Source: JAOUEA01 sp038249195 (GTDB taxonomy: Bacteria; Actinomycetota; UBA4738; HRBIN12). From it: a DNA stretch of 64,000 bases. The notes under the pieces were generated by a model that worked only from the letters and a program-made list of their open reading frames with translations, was not told where the DNA came from and did no database searches. Both the position numbers and the translations under genes were made by a program. The DNA lies in the NCBI GenBank assembly GCA_038249195.1, contig JBBRWM010000003.1:269965-333964 (forward strand), written 5' to 3'. Below, piece by piece: positions 41,875-50,725 of the stretch; the first letter of the stretch is position 1, and the number at the start of each line of letters is the position of its first letter.

Positions 41875-43680
41875 CTACGGCGTCAGGACGGTGCGCTCGA
41901 GGAACGCCAGCACCGTCCCCACCTGCCGCACGTCCTCGTCGATGTCGAAGGAGGAATGGCCCGTCGCGAACCGATAGAGCTCGTGGGGATGATCGCGTTC
42001 GGCGAGCTTGTCCACGTATGCCATGGCCTGCGGCAACGGACAACGGCTGTCGTTCTCACCGATGATGAACAGGACCGGCACCCGGACTGCGTCCGCGAAG
42101 TTGATCGGGTTGCGCTCGCGCATCAGGTCGGGCAGGTCCTTGGGCTCGCCTCCGAGGAGCGCCCGGTCGTACGCCTGCAGGTGGGGCGACATGTCGTCGT
42201 AGGACATGACGTAGTCGCCGATGGGGACGCCCGCCACCCCGGCTCGCCACAGCTCGGGATGCTTGCCGAGCTCCATCAGGGTGAGGTATCCGCCCCACGA
42301 CCAGCCCCCCACGGCGGCACGACCGGGGTCCGCGATGCCGCGGGCGACGAGGTCCGCCAGGCCGGCGTTCAGGTCCTCCAACTCCGGGCCACCGATGTCG
42401 CCGACCAACGTGTCGCGCCAGTCGGCCCCGTAGCCCGTGGAGCCGCGGTAGTTCACCATCGCCACGGCGAATCCCGCGTCCACGTAGGCCTGAACCTCCG
42501 GAGACCAGCGATCCTCGTCGAGATGCGTGGGGCCCCCGTGGGGGTGCATGAGGACCGGGAACGGACCCGTGCCCTCCGGCGTGACGTAGAAACCGTGGAC
42601 CTGCTGCGCATGCTGATTGTCGAAGCCCCATGAGACGTACGCGCGCCCCACGGGGGCGCGGGGCCCCTCGGGCGCCAGCACCTCGGCGCCGCGATCGTCG
42701 AGGATGCGGGCGGCGCGCCCTCCCGAGCTGTGGCGGAACCAAACGCGGCCGTCCGGACGCACCGAGGCTGCCGAGATGTGGCCGGGGGAGTGCTCGATGG
42801 GGGTCGCGGCCCCCGACGCGAGATCGAACCGGTACAGGTGATGACGCCCCTCGAACCCGTGCCGGAGCAGGACGGCCGAGGCATCGGGCCACCAGTCCTC
42901 GATCTCCACCGGCCCCCGCAGGTCGGTCTCCAGGTCGGTCCACGCGTCGTCGCCCAGGTCCCAGATGGCGGGTGACTCCTCCCCCGTTCGCTCGTGCACG
43001 ACGGCGAGCCGTCGATCGCCCGCCAGGGGCGCCCACGCGGATGCGGCGAGGCTCCTGCCTTCATCGAGTCGCTCGCCCAGGACCGCGCCGGTGCGAGGAT
43101 CGATCACACGCAGCGCCGGATGCAGGACGTCGCCATGCTCGCTCTGCTCGAGGCAGAGCAGCGAGCCGTCAACGGACAGACCCGCGCGGTTGGACCCGCC
43201 GGGGCTCCCACCCACGGCCAGGAACTCCGGACTGCGCCCGATCTCCTTGGCGGGCTCGTCGTCGAGGCTCACGTACAGGGCGAACCCGTCGCGGTCGCTG
43301 ATGCTGGCGGCCACCACGCCCGCCGCCTGCGCGAACCCTTCGTTCCACCCCGCGGGCACGCCGTCGAGGAACGGTCGCGGCTCGCCGCCGAAGAACGGCT
43401 GCGCGTACCAGCGCCCCGACTCGTCGCCGGTCTCGTCCTGCCAGTAGAGGATGAACGCGCCATCGGGGGAAAGGGCTCCGGTGATCACGCCGACCGGATG
43501 TTCGGTCACGAGCCGGCGCGCGCCCGTGGCCGCATCCCACGCGTGGACCTGCCACACGCCGCTCTCCGTGCTCGCATAGACGAGCCGATCAGGTGAGAGC
43601 GGCGACCAGTCGGGCATCGAGAGCGTTGGGGCGCGGAATCGGCGCTCCCACACGGGCGTGCGATCGTCGCCGGCGGGCAT
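41875..43680 (-). CDS. S9 family prolyl oligopeptidase-like peptidase
   Basis: This 601-residue serine peptidase has an N-terminal beta-propeller (about 1-340) and a C-terminal alpha/beta hydrolase domain. The nucleophile is Ser461 in GWSWGGY; the Asp lies in IIGENDSRCP and the His in ATGHSSF. HPHGGPT precedes the catalytic domain and helps form the oxyanion site. No signal peptide is visible. Such S9C enzymes cleave acylated or short peptides. It is 10 bases downstream of the molybdenum hydroxylase gene on the same strand, likely one transcript, although no functional link is known. Confidence 0.9.
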   Translation of the reverse strand: MPAGDDRTPVWERRFRAPTLSMPDWSPLSPDRLVYASTESGVWQVHAWDAATGARRLVTEHPVGVITGALSPDGAFILYWQDETGDESGRWYAQPFFGGEPRPFLDGVPAGWNEGFAQAAGVVAASISDRDGFALYVSLDDEPAKEIGRSPEFLAVGGSPGGSNRAGLSVDGSLLCLEQSEHGDVLHPALRVIDPRTGAVLGERLDEGRSLAASAWAPLAGDRRLAVVHERTGEESPAIWDLGDDAWTDLETDLRGPVEIEDWWPDASAVLLRHGFEGRHHLYRFDLASGAATPIEHSPGHISAASVRPDGRVWFRHSSGGRAARILDDRGAEVLAPEGPRAPVGRAYVSWGFDNQHAQQVHGFYVTPEGTGPFPVLMHPHGGPTHLDEDRWSPEVQAYVDAGFAVAMVNYRGSTGYGADWRDTLVGDIGGPELEDLNAGLADLVARGIADPGRAAVGGWSWGGYLTLMELGKHPELWRAGVAGVPIGDYVMSYDDMSPHLQAYDRALLGGEPKDLPDLMRERNPINFADAVRVPVLFIIGENDSRCPLPQAMAYVDKLAERDHPHELYRFATGHSSFDIDEDVRQVGTVLAFLERTVLTP

Positions 43681-43690
43681 GGCCAACACC

Positions 43691-46003
43691 CTAAACGGCG
43701 GCGCGGCGGATGGCCGCCAGGACGCGTTCGGGCGCCAGCGGCAGATCCAGGTGCCTGACACCGAGGTGCGCCAGGGCGTCGACGGCGGCGTTCTGGACGG
43801 CGGGCGTGGACCCGATGCACGCCGACTCACCGACGCCTTTGGCGCCCAACGGGTTCAGCGGGGTGGGCGTTTGTGTGTGTGAAGACTCGAACCAAGGGAG
43901 CTCCGCGGCCGATGGCATGAGGTAGGTGCTGAGGTTCCCCGTGATGGGGTTGCCGAGATCGTCGAAGCGGACCTCTTCGTAGAGCGCCTGCGCCATCCCC
44001 TGGGCGATGCCTCCGTGCACCTGTCCCTGCACGAGCAGGGGGTTGAGGATCCTGCCGCAGTCGTCCACCGAGATGTGCCGCAGCGGCCGCACGTCTCCGG
44101 TCTGCGTATCGACCTCGACGATGGACACGTGCGCCCCGAACGGGAACGTCGACCCGGGCTCTCGGAAGGTGCCGGAGGACGCCAGCCTCGGCTCGGCCTC
44201 TCCCGGGAGCCCTGCGCCGGCGCGGGCCGCGGTCGCGAGCTCTCCCCATCCCACCGACCGCTCTGGGGCGCCCACGACGCCCAAACGGCCGTCCTGCGTC
44301 GCGGCCACGTCCGCGCCATCCACCTCGAGGAGCTGTGCGGCCACCGAGCGGGACTTGTCCATCACGGCGGTGGCGTGCTCGAAGATGGCCGACCCTCCCG
44401 CCTGGAGGGAGCGCGATCCCCAGGTCCCGGCGCCGCGCGGCACCCTGCCTGTGTCCGAATGCACGACGGTGATCGAGCCCATCGCCACGCCCAGGACCGA
44501 GGAGACGATCTGCGCGAAGGCGGTTTCGTGCCCCTGACCGTGTGGGGACGTTCCCGTCAGTACCTCGATCGTCCCGTCGACGCGGACCTCCACCGAGCCG
44601 AACTCGCTCGACGAGAAGGACGTGATCTCCACGTAGGTGCACAGCCCCACGCCCAGCGCGACGTGATCGCCCCGCGCCCGCCGGGCGGCCTGCTCGACGC
44701 GGACGTCTTCGTAACCGGCCACGAGGAGCGCCTCGTCCAGGGCCGCCTCGTACGCGCCCACGTCATAGGTCGTGCCCGACGCCGTGACGAAGGGGAAGGC
44801 CTCGGGTGGGATCAGGTTGATCCGTCGCACCTCGGCCGGGTCCATGCCGAGCTCACCGGCCAGCAGGTCCATGGCGCGCTCCACCAACGCGGTCGCCTCC
44901 GGGCGACCGGCGCCACGGTAGGGCGCAACGGGGGTGGCGTTCGTCACCACGCTGCGGCCGGAACACGCGATCGCCCCGAAGCGATAGACCCCGGAGAGCA
45001 TCTCCTGCGTGGTGACGGGCAGGAACGCGCCGATCGGGTAGGCGCCCATGTCGGCCAGGAGCTCCACCCGCATGCCCACGAGCGTGCCGTCGCGACGGGC
45101 GCCCAGTTCCACCCGCTGGACCTGAGCCCGTCCGTGCGTGAGGTTCAGCATGCTCTCGCTCCGCGATTCCACCCACCGCACCGGACGCTCCAGCAGCTGC
45201 GCGGCCCGCGCGAGCGCCAGGTACTCCGGGTAGATCTGCAGCTTCGCGCCGAATCCGCCGCCGACGTCTGGCGCGATGGTGCGCACGCGCGCCTTGTCCA
45301 GCCCGAGCGCCTCCGCCACGTCGCGCCTGACGTCGAAGGGGACCTGCGTGGAGACCCAGATGCCGAACGATCCGTCGGGAGCGGGAACCGCGGCGAACGC
45401 GTTCGCCTCCATGGGCACGGGGGCGACGCGCTGGTTCACGAACCTGCCGCGCACCACCACGTCGGCGCCCGCCAGGACGTCGAGGTCTTCGTTCGATCCG
45501 AACGAGTGCGCCACGTTGGAACCGACCTCGGGCCAGAGCAACGGCGCGCCTTGCGTGGCCGCCACCTCGACGTCCGTGACGGCCAGCAACGGCTCGTAGT
45601 CCGGGAAGACGATCTCCGCGGCGTCGAGAGCCTGCCCCAGCGTCTCGGCCACGACGATCCCGATCGGCTCGCCCACGTATCGGACGATCCCTCGGGCCAA
45701 GATCTCCCGCCCGAACGGACCTTCGAGGGTGCCAGAGGCCCCCTCCACGTTGCCGCTCGGCGCCTGCTGGGGAAGCCCCAGATCGGCGGCCAGGAAGACG
45801 CCCACAACGCCCGGCATCGCGCGCGCAACCGCGACGTCCACGCCCAGGACGCGGGCATGCGGCATGATGGAGCGAACGAACACCGCGCGCAGTGCCCCCT
45901 CGATGGGGAGGTTCTCCAGGTAGCGACCCTCGCCACGCAGGAACCTCGGGTCTTCAGTTCTCGGTACCGGGAGGCCGAACATCGAAGGGGGCACGATCGT
46001 CAC
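43691..46003 (-). CDS. Molybdopterin hydroxylase large subunit (form II CoxL/XdhA-like)
   Basis: This 770-residue protein belongs to the xanthine dehydrogenase/aldehyde oxidase family. It contains the cofactor-binding segments GGGFGAK and GQGHETAF and the catalytic Glu726 in GAKGVGES. The active-site loop reads PYRGAGRP (361-368), typical of form II enzymes rather than the Cys-bearing AYRCSFR loop of true CO dehydrogenase. The FAD and 2Fe-2S subunits usually encoded alongside are not in this window. The substrate may be an aldehyde or N-heterocycle. A Sec-independent cytoplasmic location is expected. Confidence 0.9.
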   Translation of the reverse strand: MTIVPPSMFGLPVPRTEDPRFLRGEGRYLENLPIEGALRAVFVRSIMPHARVLGVDVAVARAMPGVVGVFLAADLGLPQQAPSGNVEGASGTLEGPFGREILARGIVRYVGEPIGIVVAETLGQALDAAEIVFPDYEPLLAVTDVEVAATQGAPLLWPEVGSNVAHSFGSNEDLDVLAGADVVVRGRFVNQRVAPVPMEANAFAAVPAPDGSFGIWVSTQVPFDVRRDVAEALGLDKARVRTIAPDVGGGFGAKLQIYPEYLALARAAQLLERPVRWVESRSESMLNLTHGRAQVQRVELGARRDGTLVGMRVELLADMGAYPIGAFLPVTTQEMLSGVYRFGAIACSGRSVVTNATPVAPYRGAGRPEATALVERAMDLLAGELGMDPAEVRRINLIPPEAFPFVTASGTTYDVGAYEAALDEALLVAGYEDVRVEQAARRARGDHVALGVGLCTYVEITSFSSSEFGSVEVRVDGTIEVLTGTSPHGQGHETAFAQIVSSVLGVAMGSITVVHSDTGRVPRGAGTWGSRSLQAGGSAIFEHATAVMDKSRSVAAQLLEVDGADVAATQDGRLGVVGAPERSVGWGELATAARAGAGLPGEAEPRLASSGTFREPGSTFPFGAHVSIVEVDTQTGDVRPLRHISVDDCGRILNPLLVQGQVHGGIAQGMAQALYEEVRFDDLGNPITGNLSTYLMPSAAELPWFESSHTQTPTPLNPLGAKGVGESACIGSTPAVQNAAVDALAHLGVRHLDLPLAPERVLAAIRRAAV

Positions 46004-46077
46004 GGGCCCATGCTAGCGCCGGGCATCTACCGAGGAACCCTCGGCACGCGGGGCCGACAGGAAAGGGAAGCGACCGC

Positions 46078-47223
46078 ATGACGCACATCCCACGACGAGG
46101 TCTCACCCACACGCTGGCCTTCGCCCTGCTCGCCTTGAGCCTCGCGGCGGGGAGCGCGCAATCGAGTTTCGCCTCGGCCGGCGGACACGCCGTGGCGGCG
46201 GCCGGCCACCCATCGGCCAAGCTGGTGAAGGGCGGCCTCAACGGCCCCGCCGCCTTCACCTTCACTCCCAAGGGACGGATCTTCTATCTCGAGCGCGGCA
46301 CGGGCCAGGTGCACATCCTCAACCCCGCCACCGGCAAGGACCGACGCTTCTTCACCATCCCGGGTGTGAACGGCGCGGGCGAGCGCGGCGCCCTCGGCAT
46401 CGACCTGCACCCGGCGTGGCCCGCGAAGCCCTTCGTGTACGTCTACGCCACGCGGCGGACCGGCGGCGCATTGAAGAATACCGTGTTGCGGATCCGTGCC
46501 CGCAAGGGAAGGGGCGTCGGCTTCAAGACACTGGTGCAGTCTCCGGCCTCGTCCGACCCCTACCACAATGGCGGGCGGATCCTGTTCGGACCCGACCGCA
46601 AGCTCTACGTGTTCATCGGCGACGGTCACAACGACGCGAACGCCCAGGACCGAACGGCGAACCTCCGCGGCAAGATGCTGAGGATGGATCCCGACGGTTC
46701 GATCCCGGCCACGAACCCCTACAAGGGCAGCCGGGTCTGGGCCTACGGCGTGCGCAACTCCTTCGGGTTCACGTTCGACCCGAAGACCGGACGCCTGTGG
46801 GAAACGGAGAACGGCCCCCTCTGCAACGACGAGATCAACCTACTGACCAAGCGCGGGAACTTCGGGTGGGGCGCCAACGAGAATTGCGGCAGCCTGCCCG
46901 CGCCCCGCGATACGAACAACAGCGGCCCCAAACCTCGCCACCTGCCGAAGTATCTGTTCACGAACACCATCGGGATCACGGGCAACGCGTTCTGCGACGG
47001 CTGCGGCCTCGGGGCGCACTATCAGGGCAGGATGTTCTTCGGTTGCGTCAACGGGAACGGGGAGCTCCGCGTGGTGCGTCTCAACCACGCACGCACGGAC
47101 GTGAGCGGCTCAGCCTCCGTCGTGTTCGACAGCCCCGGCGGCGCGATCTACTCGATGGAAACGGCTCCCAACGGCCGCATCTATTTCAGCGACTCAAACG
47201 CGATCTATCGGGTGGCTGCCTAG
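46078..47223 (+). CDS. Secreted sorbosone/glucose dehydrogenase-like beta-propeller
   Basis: This 381-residue protein has a signal peptide (about 1-33, cleaved near SFASAGG) and a six-bladed propeller resembling soluble PQQ-dependent sugar dehydrogenases (GSDH/YliI family). Recognisable segments are ERGALGIDLHP, FVYVYATRR, YHNGGRILFGPD, RGKMLRMDPDG and YGVRNSFGFTFDP. The His in YHNGG and Arg in GVRN are conserved catalytic or PQQ-site positions. GNAFCDGCGLG near the C-terminus carries a possible disulfide. RBS GAAAGGGAAG precedes the ATG. PQQ synthesis genes are not in the window, so cofactor use is uncertain. Confidence 0.82.
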   Translation: MTHIPRRGLTHTLAFALLALSLAAGSAQSSFASAGGHAVAAAGHPSAKLVKGGLNGPAAFTFTPKGRIFYLERGTGQVHILNPATGKDRRFFTIPGVNGAGERGALGIDLHPAWPAKPFVYVYATRRTGGALKNTVLRIRARKGRGVGFKTLVQSPASSDPYHNGGRILFGPDRKLYVFIGDGHNDANAQDRTANLRGKMLRMDPDGSIPATNPYKGSRVWAYGVRNSFGFTFDPKTGRLWETENGPLCNDEINLLTKRGNFGWGANENCGSLPAPRDTNNSGPKPRHLPKYLFTNTIGITGNAFCDGCGLGAHYQGRMFFGCVNGNGELRVVRLNHARTDVSGSASVVFDSPGGAIYSMETAPNGRIYFSDSNAIYRVAA

Positions 47224-47300
47224 TCAGGGCCGATCTCGAAAGAGTACGCTCGCATGGTGCCCCGTTCATAGCGGAGCCGTGACTGGAGCCGTGAGGCCGC

Positions 47301-47432
47301 ATGAACATCGGTCAGCCGAAACGGATCATCGAGATCGAGCCCGCTTCCATCCCCCTGCCCGACACCGGTCCGCCCCTCGCCGAGCCCGCGCCGGTGCCCG
47401 AGCCCGTGCCCGAGGGCGGTCGCGAGCCGTGA
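47301..47432 (+). CDS. Tiny Pro/Glu-rich protein coupled to the next gene
   Basis: This 43-residue frame starts MNIGQPKRIIEIEP and ends in a Pro/Glu/Ala-rich tail (EPAPVPEPVPEGG). The conserved-looking N-terminus plus low-complexity tail matches small uncharacterised proteins I recall from actinobacteria, but I cannot name a family. The stop overlaps the GTG of the next gene by 4 bases, arguing for real translation. TACGCT (47245-47250) is a possible -10. The function is unknown. Confidence 0.6.
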   Translation: MNIGQPKRIIEIEPASIPLPDTGPPLAEPAPVPEPVPEGGREP

Positions 47433-48016
47433 GTCACGGGCGTCGGCTCGCAGAGCGGCCCGACGTCGGCATCCGTATCGAGCACAGCGAGGAGCCGCTC
47501 GTGGCGTGGCGGACATGGGCCCTCTCGGGCTCTTCGCACGGCGACAACCTCCTCCTGCGTCCCGTCAACGCGCGCGGGCACGCGTGGGTCCCGGGAGAGG
47601 TCGCCGAGGCGCGATGCGAACGTCACTGGACCCATACCGCGCCGGAGCTCGGATGCCTCTGCGGCTTCCACGCCTCCCCCGCGTTCGACGTCCTGCGACG
47701 GATGCGGAGTCCCGCCGTGCTGGGCCGCGTCGCGCTCTGGGGCCGCGTGATCGAGCACGACCGTGGCTACCGGGCCCGATTCGCGTATCCGCAGCGCGTG
47801 CGGCTCATCTGCCAGTTCTGCTTCTGGCAGCACGGACCGCTCGCGAACGCTCCCACCGCCGTGGGGTGGTACCCGCGCCGGCGGCTGATCCCGATGTGCG
47901 ACGAGCATCTCGCGGTGTCCCGCACGCTCGCGCAAGCGCCCCGGCGCGTCCTCGACGCGCCAACGCTCGATCAACGGCTGCGGTCCACCTACGCGGTGGA
48001 CCTGCTCGCGGTCTGA
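47429..48016 (+). CDS. Hypothetical protein with Cys/His zinc-binding pattern
   Basis: This 195-residue protein is not assigned a function. It is rich in Trp and Arg and carries two metal-binding-like clusters. The first is C63, then C76-L-C78 and H81 (segment PELGCLCGFHA). The second is C128-QFC131 with C157-DEH160. The segment VLGRVALWGRVIEHDRGYRARFAYP (97-121) looks like a conserved beta-rich core. Similar proteins are common in actinobacteria as hypothetical proteins. The GTG overlaps the 43-residue upstream gene, so the two likely act together. Confidence 0.65.
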   Translation: MSHGRRLAERPDVGIRIEHSEEPLVAWRTWALSGSSHGDNLLLRPVNARGHAWVPGEVAEARCERHWTHTAPELGCLCGFHASPAFDVLRRMRSPAVLGRVALWGRVIEHDRGYRARFAYPQRVRLICQFCFWQHGPLANAPTAVGWYPRRRLIPMCDEHLAVSRTLAQAPRRVLDAPTLDQRLRSTYAVDLLAV

Positions 48017-48146
48017 CCGGCAGACGGAGCGCTCAGCGGCCGTTCGCGGAGAAGTGCTGGTAGTCGCGTTCACGGGACCACGACCCTCCCCAGCGCCAGC
48101 CCTCCGCGTGAAAGGCCCCACCAGGGCGTGCACCCGCACACGCGTG

Positions 48147-48908
48147 CTAGCTCCGGATCTTGGAGAGCAGCCGCAGGATCTCGAGGTAGAGCCAGATCAG
48201 GGTGGCGAGCAGCCCGAAGGCGCTGTACCACGACATGAAGGTTGGCGCGCCCGCCTTCGCGCCCTCGTCGACCCACCGGAAGTCGATGAAGAGGTTGAGC
48301 GCGGCCACGACGCAGATCACGACGCTCAGCCCGATCCCGAGTGGGGACGGGCTGTCGAGGAACGTGACGTTCACGCCGAACAGCTGCATCACGATGGCCG
48401 CGAGATACATCACGAAGATCCCGCCGGTGGCCACGATCACGACACGCACGAACCGGTCGGTGACCCTCACCAGACCGGTGAGGTAGAAGACCAGGCACAC
48501 CGCGAACACCGCGAACGTGGCGAACATCGCCTGCATGACGATCCCGGGGTAGAGCTCGTTGTAGCCGAACGAGATGGCGCCGGCCCAGAACCCCATCACC
48601 ACGGCGTACACCGGGCCCGTGAACGGGGCGAGCTTCGGCTTGAACGCCGTCAGGATCGAGAGCCCGAACAGCGCCAGCAGCCCGACCAGCATCACGGTCC
48701 ACACCACGCCCGACAGCCGGTCGCCGTAGGACCAGCCCACGGCGCCCATCGCCACGGCGAGGATCAGCAGGAAGAACGCGCGGCCGATGGTGCCGTTCAC
48801 CGTCATGGTGGCGGGACGCGACGGCGCGTCGGGACGACCGGGGAGCGTGATCGGCTCGTAGGCCTCGACGTTCGCGAACGTCTTCTCGTTCAGCATCTGC
48901 TTGGACAC
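48147..48908 (-). CDS. Bax inhibitor-1/YccA family membrane protein
   Basis: This 253-residue polytopic protein has about seven hydrophobic segments after a soluble N-terminus of about 45 residues. The family region GPVYAVVMGFWAGAISFGYN and the C-terminal NLFIDFRWVDEGAKAGAP...WYSAFGLLATLIWLYLEILRLL match bacterial BI-1/YccA proteins. The near-C-terminal acidic residues sit where the BsYetJ pH-sensing Asp pair lies. Members leak calcium or modulate proteases such as FtsH. The GTG at 48908 is preceded by GGAGGAACG and was preferred over the longer start. Confidence 0.9.
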   Translation of the reverse strand: MSKQMLNEKTFANVEAYEPITLPGRPDAPSRPATMTVNGTIGRAFFLLILAVAMGAVGWSYGDRLSGVVWTVMLVGLLALFGLSILTAFKPKLAPFTGPVYAVVMGFWAGAISFGYNELYPGIVMQAMFATFAVFAVCLVFYLTGLVRVTDRFVRVVIVATGGIFVMYLAAIVMQLFGVNVTFLDSPSPLGIGLSVVICVVAALNLFIDFRWVDEGAKAGAPTFMSWYSAFGLLATLIWLYLEILRLLSKIRS

Positions 48909-48974
48909 GTGCGTTCCTCCGGATCGGGGGGGCACATCCTAGCGGGGCTCCTACGGACGGGCTGGTGATCCGCG

Positions 48975-49047
48975 TGGAGACGACCGGGTTCGAACCGGCG
49001 ACCTCCGGCTTGCAAAGCCGGCGCTCTACCAACTGAGCTACGTCCCC
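48975..49047 (-). tRNA. tRNA-Ala (TGC)
   Basis: On the minus strand a 73-base cloverleaf forms: acceptor GGGGACG/CGTCTCC, D-arm AGCTCAGTTGGTAGAGC, anticodon stem-loop CCGGCTTTGCAAGCCGG with anticodon TGC, and T-loop GTTCGAACC. The discriminator is A. CCA is not encoded. Confidence 0.96.
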
Positions 49048-49209
49048 GGGGGGATGCAGGAAACGTGGCAGAAAACTGCTTCGCGCTCCAGCATCCGTGG
49101 GACATCAAGTCTACCGAGCACGCGATCGCGCCGGACTCAGCCTCCGGCGCCGGCGAAGCGCCATCCGAGCGTGCTTAAAGGAAGAAGGGGTGGACCGCAA
49201 CGGGGTCGG

Positions 49210-49443
49210 CTACGCGGCGGCCTTGACGGCCTCGCGCGCGCGGTGCCTGGCGAGCGTGAGGGAGTTCACCACCGACGCGAAGCCGAGCAGGTCTGCGGTC
49301 TGGCGCAGGTGGCCCTCGCTGTGAGCGCGGTTCAGGTAGAGCGTCTCCTCGAGCGCGCGCATTGATGCTCTCGGCGTCACCGCGCCTCACGTAGAGGCGG
49401 GCGAAGTCTGGGTCGGAGCGCGGGATCGCGCGCGGTGTATGAG
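49210..49443 (-). pseudogene. Frameshifted transposase C-terminal remnant
   Basis: The minus strand encodes IPRSDPDFARLYVRRGDAES in one frame. After a one-base shift near 49355 it continues as MRALEETLYLNRAHSEGHL, then LLGFASVVNSLTLARHRARE and a stop at 49210. Joined, this resembles the C-terminal end of DDE-type transposases common in actinobacteria, where the SINRALE segment spans exactly the shifted site. The N-terminal part is absent. It is a decayed insertion sequence, recognised by pattern memory. Confidence 0.55.
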
Positions 49444-49470
49444 CCGACTCCGAACGATCACGGAGTCGGC
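49443..49470. repeat. 10-base inverted repeat next to the transposase remnant
   Basis: Perfect arms GCCGACTCCG and CGGAGTCGGC flank an 8-base loop. It borders the 5' side of the transposase remnant and could be a terminator or a leftover of the element. Confidence 0.5.
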
Positions 49471-49629
49471 GGCATGATCTGCGTGACTCGACGAGCGTTA
49501 TGGCCGCCGGTCCCTTTCGCCCAGGGGATGGTTTGACCGTCGAAGGGCCGAGCTTGTAGGGTGATTGCCCTACGACGTAGCCGGACTTCGACGGCTGCGG
49601 TACGGACCGGAACTTGTGAGGGAGGCGTC

Positions 49630-50286
49630 ATGCGGCGAGCGATCTCGATCCTAGGAATGGGCGCACTACTGATGGCAGCGGCAGCGATCGTGGTCCCCGG
49701 CACTGCCGGGGCAGCAAGGCGGGTTACGGTGTGCACCGACACACTCGCGCCGGGTACCTACGGACGGGTGATTGTCCCCAGGCATGCTGTCTGTTTGAGC
49801 GACGGGCCCGTCAGGATCCACGGCGGACTCTGGATCCGGCGAGGTGCCACGTTCGTCCTCGGGAGCGAGCAGAGCGGATGGAGCACGGGCACGATCCACA
49901 ACGGGGTCCACGCGTGGCATGCGGCGTCGGTGCAGATCCATTTCGCAAGCATCTACGGTGGCATCAAGATCCAGGGGGGCGCAGGGCCTTTCGGACCACC
50001 GTTCGACGTCACCTGGAACACCATCGAGGACAGCTGGATCCGAGGCGGTGCGACCATCGTGGACTACGACGGATTCTGGATGGGTTTCATCCGCAACCAC
50101 GTCAGGGGAACGGTCACGCTGAGGCACAACCTGCTCCAAGATCCAGACGGGAACGAATACGTCACGAACTCGATCCAGGGCAACATGAAGTGTTGGGGGA
50201 ACTCTCCGGCGCCGCAGGTGGGCGACTCCGGGGGACTCAGAAATATCGTGACGGGAGTGAAGAAGGGTCAGTGCGCGCAGGTGTGA
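49630..50286 (+). CDS. Secreted hypothetical protein, possible beta-helix
   Basis: This 218-residue protein has a signal peptide (about 1-27: RRAISILGMGALLMAAAAIVV, cleavage near GTAGAA). The mature part is beta-rich, with successive G-x-hydrophobic turns (VRIHGGLWIRRGATFVLGSE, then SIYGGIKIQGG, WIRGGATIVDYDG, HVRGTVTLRHNLLQD). This suggests a right-handed parallel beta-helix. Cys residues at about 34 and 54 may pair. RBS GAGGGAGG supports the ATG at 49630. No catalytic motif is recognised, so the function is unknown. Confidence 0.65.
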   Translation: MRRAISILGMGALLMAAAAIVVPGTAGAARRVTVCTDTLAPGTYGRVIVPRHAVCLSDGPVRIHGGLWIRRGATFVLGSEQSGWSTGTIHNGVHAWHAASVQIHFASIYGGIKIQGGAGPFGPPFDVTWNTIEDSWIRGGATIVDYDGFWMGFIRNHVRGTVTLRHNLLQDPDGNEYVTNSIQGNMKCWGNSPAPQVGDSGGLRNIVTGVKKGQCAQV

Positions 50287-50488
50287 GGGTGGCGCCGAAG
50301 GACTCGCTGTACTGCTGAAAGTCTACCCGCGCGATGTCGGCCGTGGTGATCGCCGAGCGGGTGGGGTGGGCTCGTTCGACCCCGGGTGCTCCAGGCCCAC
50401 GTCGCTGAGCTCCGCCCCATCCAGCTGCCACCTGACCCGGCCTCACGCACCACCTATCTGCCCGGAGAGATCGGTTAGGCCAGCCGCA

Positions 50489-50725
50489 TCACACTCGAGC
50501 AAGCCAACTGCCGAGCGCCTCGAAGTATCTGCTGGGTTGCTCGACGAACGGGAAGTGCCCGGCATCCTCGACGATCTCGAGCGTTGCGTTGGGTAGCAGA
50601 TTGGCGATCTCCGCTGACTCGGCCGCTCTGGTGATCCGGTCCTCACTCCCCGTCATCACGAGAACCGGAACGGATACGCGCGGCAAGTCGTCCCGCACGT
50701 CGATGAGGGCGCTACCAGCGAGAAC
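50489..50725 (-). pseudogene. 5'-truncated alpha/beta hydrolase fragment
   Basis: About 78 codons encode only the C-terminal third of an alpha/beta hydrolase: SALIDVRDDLPRVSVPVLVM, then TGSEDRITRAAESAEIANLL with the catalytic-Asp loop, and the His in EDAGHFPFVEQP. The nucleophile and oxyanion parts are missing. The open frame begins right at the stop of the cupin gene at 50726, so a deletion joined the two. It may be translated from an internal ATG (50698), but it cannot be a working hydrolase. Confidence 0.65.

Larger units (their letters stand above)
49048..49629. other. Accessory gap with transposase debris
   Basis: This 580-base stretch holds no intact gene that I can support. It contains the frameshifted transposase remnant (49210-49443) and an adjoining 10-base inverted repeat. 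The part nearest 49500-49629 includes a short RBS region for the secreted protein at 49630. Confidence 0.6.

Noticed and set aside
43691..46003. True aerobic CO dehydrogenase large subunit
   Set aside because: The active-site loop is PYRGAGRP, not the Cys-containing AYRCSFR of CO dehydrogenase, and the CoxM/CoxS genes are missing.
49458..49742. 94-codon minus-strand frame upstream of the transposase remnant
   Set aside because: It overlaps the start and signal peptide of the secreted protein on the plus strand and shows no family pattern; it is not the missing N-terminus of the transposase.
50287..50488. Short frames between the secreted protein and the hydrolase fragment
   Set aside because: No frame shows a domain, RBS or plausible composition; nothing supportable was found.
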